Source: Azohydromonas aeria (GTDB lineage: Bacteria > Pseudomonadota > Gammaproteobacteria > Burkholderiales > Burkholderiaceae_C). From it: a DNA stretch of 64,000 nt. Under the pieces are notes generated by a model. It was not told the origin of the DNA and made no database searches. It worked only from the letters and a program-made list of their open reading frames with translations. The stretch covers positions 33,039 through 97,038 of the forward strand of contig NZ_VIDQ01000022.1 of NCBI RefSeq assembly GCF_009760915.1. The letters run 5' to 3'. Shown here one piece after another: positions 8,309 through 16,450 of this stretch. Positions within the stretch are counted from its first letter, which is position 1, and every line of letters starts with the position of its first letter. The position numbers and the translations under genes are program-made.

Positions 8309-9110
8309 CGCCGACCACGGCATGCACCAGCTCCGCCAACGCGGCGCCGGTCTCGGCGTCGTCGGTGAGCGCGTCCACGATCGCCGCCTGGCAGGCCGCG
8401 GCCAGCGGCAGCCCGGAGCGCACCAGGCGCGCCGCGACCACCAGCAGCCGGGTGCTGACCGTCTCCTCGAGGTCGTGGTCGGTGAGCTTGCGCAGCGCCT
8501 GCGCCAGCCGCACGAGCGTGGCGGCGAGCGGCGGCGGAGCCTCGGCCTCGGCCTCGACGATGCGCTGCTCCACTTCAGGCGCCGGGTAGCCGAAACTCAG
8601 CGCCACGAAGCGCTGCCGGGTGCTGGGCTTGAGGCTCTTGAGCAGGTTCTGGTAGCCAGGGTTGTAGCTGATGACGAGCATGAAACCGGGCGCGGCGCTC
8701 AGCAGTTCGCCGGTGCGCTCGATGGGCAGCACGCGGCGGTCGTCGGCCAGCGGGTGCAGCACCACGGTGGTGTCCTTGCGCGCCTCCACCACCTCGTCGA
8801 GGTAGCAGATGGCGCCCTGGCGCACGGCGCGCGTCAGCGGGCCGTCGTTCCAGACGGTCTGGCCGTCGCCGATGAGGTGGCGGCCAACCAGGTCGGCGGC
8901 GGAGAGGTCGTCGTGGCAGCTCACGGTGATGAGCGGGCGGCCCAGCCGGGCGGCCATGTGCTCGACGAAGCGCGTCTTGCCGCAGCCCGTGGGGCCCTTG
9001 ATCAGCAGCGGCAGCCGCTCCCTGAAGGCATGCTCGAACAGGCCGCACTCGGCTGCCTGCGCCATGTAGAACGGGATGGCGGCGACGCGGGCGGCGGAGG
9101 CGAATTCCAT
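8295..9110 (-). CDS. norQ: NorQ, MoxR-type AAA+ ATPase for NO reductase activation
   Basis: 271 residues. Walker A is GPTGCGKT (39-46), Walker B is ICYLDEV (about 100-106), and sensor residues follow in VISYNPGYQNL. This is the MoxR/CbbQ/NirQ class that remodels metalloenzymes with a VWA partner, here NorD. It follows norB after 162 bases that contain two overlapping inverted repeats, so its level may be set separately from norCB. Length is standard for the family (about 260-275). Confidence 0.93.
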   Translation of the reverse strand: MEFASAARVAAIPFYMAQAAECGLFEHAFRERLPLLIKGPTGCGKTRFVEHMAARLGRPLITVSCHDDLSAADLVGRHLIGDGQTVWNDGPLTRAVRQGAICYLDEVVEARKDTTVVLHPLADDRRVLPIERTGELLSAAPGFMLVISYNPGYQNLLKSLKPSTRQRFVALSFGYPAPEVEQRIVEAEAEAPPPLAATLVRLAQALRKLTDHDLEETVSTRLLVVAARLVRSGLPLAAACQAAIVDALTDDAETGAALAELVHAVVGDGQP

Positions 9111-9159
9111 GGCGAAGGTTCCGTTGTCAATGGCGTTGTCGGTGGCGAGGACGGGGCGT

Positions 9160-9215
9160 CCTGGGGACTCGGCGCGCGGCGCCCGCCGAGTCCCCAGGGC
9201 ACGAGGTGCCCTGGG
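9160..9215 (-). repeat. Two overlapping, mutually exclusive hairpins between norB and norQ
   Basis: Arms 9160-9174 and 9184-9198 are perfect 15-base complements; arms 9193-9202 and 9206-9215 are perfect 10-base complements with a three-base loop. They share 9193-9198, so both cannot form at once in the mRNA. There is no T-run typical of an intrinsic terminator. A role in transcript processing or attenuation between norCB and norQ is inferred from position. Confidence 0.7.
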
Positions 9216-9272
9216 AGAGAGGGGAGGGGAAAAGGGGCCGAGGCTTCCGTTCCCCTGTGGAGTGCCTGAGCG

Positions 9273-11154
<1,882 letters not shown>

Positions 11155-11215
11155 GTGGGAGCCCTCCTGTTCCATGACGACAGGCAGCAGCCTAGTTATC
11201 TGGTCGGGGATTTCC

Positions 11216-11229
11216 TTGAACCGCTTCAA
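11216..11229 (-). promoter_or_regulatory. FNR/Dnr-type box in the norC promoter
   Basis: TTGAACCGCTTCAA matches the Dnr/NnrR pattern TTGA-N6-TCAA with symmetric five-base half sites. It lies 62-75 bases upstream of norC, a usual distance for Crp/Fnr activation. A weaker TTGC-N6-TCAA sequence at 11240-11253 may be a second, poor site. Confidence 0.75.
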
Positions 11230-11328
11230 GAATCGGAAATTGCCTTTGCTCAAGCGGCTCCGGGCGGCCTTTGCGGCGTGAATACGGCACGCCTGGCGGC
11301 TTGCGCTTTCCGGTTCTCCAAAGAAAAA

Positions 11329-11352
11329 CGGGCCGGCTGCGAAGCCGGCCCG
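11329..11352 (-). terminator. Intrinsic terminator reading on the minus strand
   Basis: CGGGCCGGCT / AGCCGGCCCG with a four-base loop, followed on the minus strand by TTTTTCTTT. On the plus strand the T-run is missing, so it should stop transcription coming from higher coordinates toward norC. No established gene upstream on that strand uses it, which implies an unrecognised transcript (see the small ORF at 11374-11565). Confidence 0.75.
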
Positions 11353-11373
11353 AAACACGACCGTGGCAAGGAT

Positions 11374-11565
11374 TCAGAAATCCAACAAGCGGGGGGTGGA
11401 GATGCTCACGGTGTGGAGGACAACAGAACGGATCGGGGGATTCACGAGAGGGGCGGCTGAAGGCTCCTGTCCTGGTTGAGATTGCAACGGCGTCAGGCCG
11501 AGCGCCTGGGCGGCATCGTAGGCTTCGGCGGCCTGCGTTTCCTTGAACGGGTTCAAGCAAAGCAC
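11374..11565 (-). CDS. Possible small protein ahead of the minus-strand terminator
   Basis: A 63-codon frame from GTG 11565 to a TGA 22 bases before a good terminator. The peptide begins VLCLNPFKETQAAEAYDAAQ, a plausible amphipathic helix, and ends LLDF. No family is recognised and the ribosome binding site is poor. An FNR/Dnr-like palindrome at 11543-11556 lies inside its first codons, so either the peptide is not real and the palindrome drives a small RNA of about 180-190 bases, or the palindrome is coincidental. Kept as a low-confidence candidate because the terminator needs an explanation. Confidence 0.25.
   Translation of the reverse strand: MLCLNPFKETQAAEAYDAAQALGLTPLQSQPGQEPSAAPLVNPPIRSVVLHTVSISTPRLLDF
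11543..11556. promoter_or_regulatory. Second FNR/Dnr-type palindrome between norC and selO
   Basis: TTGAACGGGTTCAA has the same half sites as the norC box. It is 124 bases before selO on the plus strand and about 190 bases before the minus-strand terminator at 11329-11352, so it could serve either direction. Confidence 0.5.
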
Positions 11566-11679
11566 CGCCCGGCGGCAACGGGGTGTTTCCCGGGCCGTGC
11601 GCCGCCTTCCCGGGCGCGTCGTCCCCGGCTTGGCCCTGACAAGGACAGGCCCGGCGGCGGCCCGCCACACTGGCACCTT

Positions 11680-13188
11680 ATGACTACCACCGCCTTCCGC
11701 TTCGACAACACCTACGCCCGCGAGCTGCAGGGCTTCTTCGTGCCCTGGAAGCCGGCCGCCGCGCCGGCGCCGCAGCTGCTGTACCTGAACCGCGAGCTGG
11801 CCGCCGAGCTCGGCCTGGACGCCGCGGCGCTCGACGGCGAGGCCGGCGCGGCGCTCTTTGCCGGCAACGCGCTGCCCGAAGGCGCCGAGCCCATCGCGCA
11901 GGCCTATGCCGGGCACCAGTTCGGCGGCTTCTCGCCGCAGCTGGGCGATGGCCGCGCGCTGCTGCTGGGCGAGGTCATCGACCGCCTGGGGCGCCGCCGC
12001 GACATCGCCTTCAAGGGCTCCGGGCGCACGCCGTTCTCGCGCGGCGGCGACGGCAAGGCCGGCGTCGGGCCGATGCTGCGCGAGGTGCTGGTGGGCGAGG
12101 GCGTGCATGCGCTGGGCATCCCGACCACGCGCGCGCTGGCCGTGGCGGGCACGGGCGAATCGGTCTTTCGCGAGCGCGTGCTCCCTGGCGCCGTGCTCAC
12201 GCGCGTGGCACTGAGCCACCTGCGCGTGGGCACCTTCCAGTTCTTCTCGGCGCGTGGCGACATCGACAAGCTGCGCCAGCTCGTCGACTACGCCGTCGCG
12301 CGCCACGACCCGGACCTGGTCGATGCGCCCGACCGCGTGCTGGGGCTGCTGCGCCGCGTGGCCGAGCGCCAGGCGCTGCTCGTGGCGCAGTGGATGAACG
12401 TCGGCTTCATCCACGGCGTGATGAACACCGACAACATGACCATCTCGGGCGAGACCATCGACTACGGTCCCTGTGCCTTCATGGAGGCCTACGACCCGGA
12501 TGCGAAGTTCAGCTCCATCGACCATGGCGGGCGCTACGCCTATTCGAACCAGCCGCTGATCGCGCGCTGGAACCTGGCGCGGCTGGCCGAGGCGCTGCTG
12601 CCGCTCATGGCCGGCGACGAGTCCGAGGCGGCCATTGCCGAGGCCGTGGCGCGGGCCACCGAGGTGATCGACGCCTTTCCCGGGCTGTACGCCGCGGCGC
12701 TGCTGCGCGGCCAGCGCGCCAAGCTGGGCCTGCTTTCCGCCACGCCCGCTGACGACGAGGGCGACACCGCGCTGGCCGGGAGCTGGCTGGACCTGCTGCA
12801 CGCGCACGCGGTGGACTTCACGCTCGGCTGGCGCCGCCTGGCCGATGCCGCGGACGGCAACGACGCCCCGCTGCGCGCGCTTTTCGGCGACGCGCCCGAA
12901 GCGCTGGAGGCGTGGCTGGCGCGCTGGCGCGCGCGCTGCGCGGCCGAGGGCGGCGACGCCGCCGCGCGCGCCGCGGGCATGCGCCGGGTCAGCCCGTGGA
13001 TCATCCCGCGCAACCACCTCGTGGAAGAGGCGCTGGAAGCCGCTTCCGACCGCGGCGACCTGCAACCGCTGCAGCGCATGCTGGCGGCGCTGCAGCGGCC
13101 CTTTGAAGAGCTTGCGGAGCACGCCCGTCATGCCGAGCCGGCGCCGCAGGCGGTGACGGCCTGCTACCGGACGTTCTGCGGGACCTGA
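11680..13188 (+). CDS. selO: Protein adenylyltransferase SelO (YdiU family)
   Basis: 502 residues; the ATG at 11680 starts the family-like TTTAFRFDNTYA sequence. SelO is a pseudokinase that transfers AMP to protein Ser/Thr/Tyr and is linked to redox stress. Family segments are visible: FKGSGRTPFSRGGDGKAG near 110 (nucleotide-binding Lys/Arg), and the GFIHGVMNTDNMTISGETIDYGPCAFM block near 245-270 with the metal-binding Asn/Asp. The C-terminus ends CYRTFCGT, giving a CxxxxC pair rather than the Sec/Cys end of some homologues. It is divergent from norC. The inverted repeat after the stop may end its transcript. Confidence 0.92.
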   Translation: MTTTAFRFDNTYARELQGFFVPWKPAAAPAPQLLYLNRELAAELGLDAAALDGEAGAALFAGNALPEGAEPIAQAYAGHQFGGFSPQLGDGRALLLGEVIDRLGRRRDIAFKGSGRTPFSRGGDGKAGVGPMLREVLVGEGVHALGIPTTRALAVAGTGESVFRERVLPGAVLTRVALSHLRVGTFQFFSARGDIDKLRQLVDYAVARHDPDLVDAPDRVLGLLRRVAERQALLVAQWMNVGFIHGVMNTDNMTISGETIDYGPCAFMEAYDPDAKFSSIDHGGRYAYSNQPLIARWNLARLAEALLPLMAGDESEAAIAEAVARATEVIDAFPGLYAAALLRGQRAKLGLLSATPADDEGDTALAGSWLDLLHAHAVDFTLGWRRLADAADGNDAPLRALFGDAPEALEAWLARWRARCAAEGGDAAARAAGMRRVSPWIIPRNHLVEEALEAASDRGDLQPLQRMLAALQRPFEELAEHARHAEPAPQAVTACYRTFCGT

Positions 13189-13215
13189 AGGCCATTTGAG
13201 AGCCTGCAACGCGCG

Positions 13216-13242
13216 GGCCCGCCGGCCAGCACCCGGCGGGCC
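13216..13242 (+). terminator. GC-rich hairpin after selO
   Basis: GGCCCGCCGG / CCGGCGGGCC with a seven-base loop, 28 bases after the selO stop. No T-run follows, so it is a 3' hairpin or Rho-assisted terminator at best. Confidence 0.45.
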
Positions 13243-13388
13243 GCTGTTGGCAATACCCCATCCGCGCGCGGACGGCCCTCTTGCGGGGGAGGGTTCACCC
13301 TGAACGCCGCGGGGTCACAACCGTTTCACGGGGCCGACGGCCGTGGCGCCTTCAAAAGGCGCGCGGGCGCCATCCCCTGCACAGGTGA

Positions 13389-13407
13389 AAAGCCCCGTCA
13401 GCGGGGC
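13389..13407. repeat. Small inverted repeat in the selO to 13516 gap
   Basis: GCCCCG-TCAG-CGGGGC with a short A-run on its left (TTTT on the minus strand after the hairpin). It resembles a weak minus-strand terminator. Otherwise the 327-base gap between selO and the next start shows no gene. Confidence 0.35.
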
Positions 13408-13515
13408 GCCACACCAAGCTTGCGCAGTCAGGCGGGGCGTTGCGCGCAAGGGGGTTGCACGGCGTCACAGTCCTTCTCATTGCACGGGGCCGCGAGTCGG
13501 CCGGGGAGAGGGGAC

Positions 13516-13770
13516 ATGCACACACTCAACGCCATGGCTCTGATCGCGCAGGCGGTGCACCTGGCCGATGCGCACTTTGCCGGTGATGCCCTGGTCGAAG
13601 CCTGCCGCAGTGCCTCCTGGGAAGACCGCCACGCCGTGCTGTGCATCGTGCGCTCGCGCCCGGAGCTGTCGCTGGAGGCGCACCCGACGCCGCAGAAGGT
13701 GATCGACGTGCTGCGCGGCATGCTGCACGAGGCGCCGCTGCCGCCGTCCCCGCCGGCCTCGCTGCAGTAG
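13516..13770 (+). CDS. Small hypothetical protein
   Basis: 84 residues. The ATG at 13516 has a GGAGAGGGG ribosome binding site at proper spacing and the preceding in-frame codons look non-coding. The protein is mostly helical (AMALIAQAVHLADAHFAGDALVEACRS), with a WEDRHAVLCIVRSRPEL segment and a Pro-rich tail. No family recognised. It converges with the BON-domain gene 26 bases downstream. Confidence 0.6.
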   Translation: MHTLNAMALIAQAVHLADAHFAGDALVEACRSASWEDRHAVLCIVRSRPELSLEAHPTPQKVIDVLRGMLHEAPLPPSPPASLQ

Positions 13771-13796
13771 CACCGCCGGACGGCGGCGGGGCGGCG

Positions 13797-14279
13797 TCAG
13801 CGCAGCTCGGCCGCCTGGGAGCGCTGGGCCGCGCCGGCCGCCCCGCGCACCGTGATGTTGTTGGTCAGTCCCACCAGCCCCGTGAGGTCGCGCATGGCCT
13901 CTTCCACGCGCTTGCGCAGCGAGCTGCGGTCCACCTCGCCTTCCAGCGTCAGCCAGCCGTCGTCCACGCCGATGTCGACGTCGTCCATCACCGAGGGCGC
14001 GCTCCACTGCAGCGCGGCGCGCGCGGCCTGCGCGATGTCGGCGTCGCTGCGCTGCAGCTCCGGCGGCAGCACCACCTCGATGTCGTACTTGAAGCCGCGC
14101 GCGCCGTTGACGCGCTGCAGCGCCTTTTCCACGGCGCAGCGGTCGGTGTAGGCCTCGACGCGGCCGCTGAGCGTGACCACGCCGTCGCGCACCTGGACCT
14201 TCAGGCCCAGGGCCTTGACGGCCGGGTCCCAGCCCAGCTCGGCTTCGACGTCGCGTTTCAGGTCGGCATCGGTTTCCAT
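13797..14279 (-). CDS. BON-domain protein
   Basis: 160 residues from ATG 14279, with AAGGAG upstream. Two BON domains are visible (about 5-73 and 82-150), each with the pattern of helix, V.DG.V.L.G.V and a second helix. No signal peptide is seen, unlike OsmY, so it may act in the cytoplasm. BON domains bind phospholipids or polymers and are common in envelope-stress and osmotic-stress proteins; a precise role cannot be given. Confidence 0.85.
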   Translation of the reverse strand: METDADLKRDVEAELGWDPAVKALGLKVQVRDGVVTLSGRVEAYTDRCAVEKALQRVNGARGFKYDIEVVLPPELQRSDADIAQAARAALQWSAPSVMDDVDIGVDDGWLTLEGEVDRSSLRKRVEEAMRDLTGLVGLTNNITVRGAAGAAQRSQAAELR

Positions 14280-14648
14280 GTCTGTCTCTCTCCTTGATCT
14301 CGCTCTCGGGGTATCTGGCGCCAGCGTGCCGCGCAAGCTTTGCGGCGGCCTTACTTCACGCCTCGGCCGGGGTTGAACCCTATGCTCCAAAACCCTGGGG
14401 CCTGCGGCAGGAGCGGTTGTGCGGTGCAGCAGGCTCAAGATTCGGCGCCCGCGGCGCCCAGTGTCTTGCGGCAGGTCAAAGCCGCGGCCCGGGTTGGTGC
14501 AAGCCCTCCCTGGCAGACAGCGCCCGCCGCCGCGCCGGCACCGCGGGCGCCGCCGTTGCCGGGTGCGGCGCGTGGTCGGATGCCACGGTCCCGCGTCCGG
14601 CACCGGCAACCAGCGCGCGGCCCGCGGCGCCGCGAAGGAGAGCGGTCC
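14280..14648. other. Intergenic region between divergent BON and DHFR-like genes
   Basis: About 370 bases serving as divergent upstream region. Ribosome binding sites are seen at both ends (AAGGAGAGAG on the minus strand, AAGGAGAGCG on the plus strand). No promoter elements can be assigned with confidence and no RNA gene is seen. Confidence 0.5.
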
Positions 14649-15065
14649 ATGAACGACGTACGCGCCATCTGCGCCATCGGCCTGCGCGGCCAGCTCGGCC
14701 TGCACGGGCGCATGCCCTGGGAGGGCGAGCGCGGCCGCGCCTTCCGCGAGGACGTGGCGCGCTTCTTCGAGATCACGCGCGGCCACGTGCTGCTGGCCGG
14801 GCCGCGCACCATTGACAGCGTCCCCGGCTTCGCGCTGGCCGAGCGCACCGTGGCCGTGATCCGCTCGCACGAGCCGCCGGCCGAGGTGCTGGCGCGCTAT
14901 CCCGGCCGCGTGGTCTTCATCGGCGGCGGCCCGGCGGTATGGAACGCCTACGCGCCCTGGATCCGGCACTGGGACGTCAACCGGCTGCCCTATGACGGCG
15001 ATGCCGACCGCTGGTTCGACCCGGCCTGGCTCGTCGCCGGCGGCGTGCCCGCAGATCCCCCCTGA
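14649..15065 (+). CDS. Dihydrofolate reductase-like protein
   Basis: 138 residues, with an AAGGAG site before the ATG. The N-terminal [20 protein letters not shown] resembles the DHFR substrate/NADPH loop, followed by [13 protein letters not shown] (DHFR G-R-T-x-x-S-x-P region) and [17 protein letters not shown] (the GG motif). It is shorter than canonical FolA (about 160) and lacks the full C-terminal strands, so it may be a DHFR-superfamily oxidoreductase rather than the housekeeping enzyme. No folate genes are adjacent. Confidence 0.75.
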   Translation: MNDVRAICAIGLRGQLGLHGRMPWEGERGRAFREDVARFFEITRGHVLLAGPRTIDSVPGFALAERTVAVIRSHEPPAEVLARYPGRVVFIGGGPAVWNAYAPWIRHWDVNRLPYDGDADRWFDPAWLVAGGVPADPP

Positions 15066-15166
15066 TTCGTCCTGCCCGGCGCGGTACAAAACTCCCATGC
15101 GCCGGCTTGAGGGCACGGCTACGGTGGATCGCAATTCAAGAGCGATTTACTGGAAGGCAGTTGCCG

Positions 15167-15394
15167 ATGAATGACCGGGACTGGCGCATGCGGCTTTATG
15201 TGTTGTTCCTGAAAGCCTGTTTCCTTGTGGCGGCGGGAATGGTGCTGTGGCTGGTGGTGGCGACGGTGAAAGCCGCGGTGGCTGCGCCCTTTGACGATTC
15301 AAACGAATGGTCCGGTTCCGATTCGATGCTTCCAGCGCTTGTTTCCCACCCACCGGCCACCGCGCCATCCACACCCTGGGAGCGCCAACCATGA
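15167..15394 (+). CDS. Small single-pass membrane protein
   Basis: 75 residues; GGAAGG precedes the ATG. One clear membrane helix (about 12-37, [23 protein letters not shown]) is followed by a polar Ser/Pro-rich tail. Its TGA overlaps the ATG of the DUF805 gene (ATGA), so the two are probably co-translated and may act together. No family recognised. Confidence 0.6.
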   Translation: MNDRDWRMRLYVLFLKACFLVAAGMVLWLVVATVKAAVAAPFDDSNEWSGSDSMLPALVSHPPATAPSTPWERQP

Positions 15395-15792
15395 ATTCCG
15401 TCGCCGTGCCGCAGGGCAGCAGCCTGGACTGGTTCATCACCGTCGTGAAGAAATACGCGGTATTCCATGGCCGGGCCGGACGCGCCGAGTACTGGTATTT
15501 CACGCTGATCTGGCTGCTGATTTCCGTCGTGCTGACCCTGCTCGACGCCATCCTCGGCACGCTGCACGAGCCCGACGGGCCGGGACTGCTGTCGGGCATC
15601 TTCACCTTCGGACTGCTGCTGCCCAGCGCCGCCGTCACGGTGCGCCGCCTGCACGACACCGACCGCCGCGCCTGGTGGATGCTGCTGCTGTTCGTGCCCT
15701 TCGTCGGGCCGTTCGCGTTTCTCGCGCTGATGGCGTTCAAGGGCACGCCGGGAGAAAACCGGTTCGGAACGGGGCCGGGAGAGGCGGTGTGA
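15391..15792 (+). CDS. DUF805 inner-membrane protein
   Basis: 133 residues. The N-terminal [21 protein letters not shown] motif and the [25 protein letters not shown] motif define the DUF805 (YhaH-like) family, with three to four membrane helices. Function is unknown in general. The ATG overlaps the stop of the upstream small membrane protein gene. Confidence 0.85.
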   Translation: MNSVAVPQGSSLDWFITVVKKYAVFHGRAGRAEYWYFTLIWLLISVVLTLLDAILGTLHEPDGPGLLSGIFTFGLLLPSAAVTVRRLHDTDRRAWWMLLLFVPFVGPFAFLALMAFKGTPGENRFGTGPGEAV

Positions 15793-15816
15793 CGATGCAA
15801 CGCCAAGCTTGCTTTA

Positions 15817-15835
15817 TATACGGCACTGCCGTATA
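15817..15835 (+). promoter_or_regulatory. Operator/promoter of the toxin-antitoxin pair
   Basis: TATACGGCACTGCCGTATA is a perfect 19-base palindrome around base 15826. A possible -35 (TTGCTT, 15809-15814) and -10 (TATAGT, 15832-15837) are 17 bases apart and straddle it, so a repressor bound here would block polymerase. The toxin ATG is only four bases after the -10, suggesting a nearly leaderless mRNA. Confidence 0.75.
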
Positions 15836-15841
15836 GTCACC

Positions 15842-16156
15842 ATGCGAACGGTCGCTGAAACACCGATATTCCAGCGCTACGCCCGGGAAATCTGGTCCGA
15901 CGCTGAGCGGGTCGAGTTCATCAACTGGATCGCTGCCCAGCCTGATGCAGGAAATGTGATTCCTGGCAGTGGCGGGTGCCCCAAGGTGCGATGGTCATCC
16001 GGCGGGCAGGGTAAGCGCGGCGGCGCCCGGGTGATTTACTTCAATGCCATCACGGAAACGGTCTGGCTCTTGATTGTCTACAAGAAGGCAGAATTCGACA
16101 ATTTGCCCACATCGTTTCTCGCCCAATTGAAGCAAGGAGTCGAAGATGCCTTCTGA
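15842..16156 (+). CDS. RelE/HigB-family toxin
   Basis: 104 residues. The ATG at 15842 directly follows the operator. Family segments are EFINWIAAQPDAGNVIPGSGGCPKVRW, ARVIYFNAITETVWLLIVYKKAEFDNL and a C-terminal helix, typical of HigB/RelE-type mRNA interferases that cleave at the ribosome. Toxin-first order with an Xre antitoxin fits HigBA. Codon use is less GC-extreme than in neighbouring genes, compatible with acquisition. The antitoxin ribosome binding site lies inside its 3' end. Confidence 0.88.
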   Translation: MRTVAETPIFQRYAREIWSDAERVEFINWIAAQPDAGNVIPGSGGCPKVRWSSGGQGKRGGARVIYFNAITETVWLLIVYKKAEFDNLPTSFLAQLKQGVEDAF

Positions 16157-16427
16157 AATGGAGCAATTCCAGCGCAACCTGCTGGAATCGGTCAGGCAAA
16201 TGAAGCGCGGCGAGGCGGCACACATGACTGAAGTGCAATTGCCCGACGCCGCCGAGGCCCGCGCAAGAATCGGCCTGTCGCAGCAGGAATTTGCCATCCT
16301 GCTGGGCGTGTCGGCCAGGACGCTGCAGGACTGGGAGCAGGGAAGGCGGGAGCCGACCGGCGCTGCGAGAACCTTGCTGCGCGTCGCCATGGCGCATCCC
16401 GAGGTGCTTCGGGAATTGCAGCGCTGA
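16146..16427 (+). CDS. HigA-type Xre-family antitoxin
   Basis: 93 residues, overlapping the toxin gene by 11 bases; AAGGAG sits in the toxin coding end. The helix-turn-helix is about residues 42-66 (GLSQQEFAILLGVSARTLQDW), with QGRREPTGAARTLLRVA after it. Antitoxins of this type neutralise HigB and repress the operon through a palindrome; the 15817-15835 site is the obvious target. Confidence 0.88.
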   Translation: MPSEMEQFQRNLLESVRQMKRGEAAHMTEVQLPDAAEARARIGLSQQEFAILLGVSARTLQDWEQGRREPTGAARTLLRVAMAHPEVLRELQR

Positions 16428-16450
16428 CGCATCCATCCTGCTGTCGCTCG

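Noticed and set aside
11704..13209. Minus-strand frame opposite selO
   Set aside because: The part over selO is a shadow. Only its last 63 codons, beyond selO, are kept as a weak candidate because of the terminator downstream.
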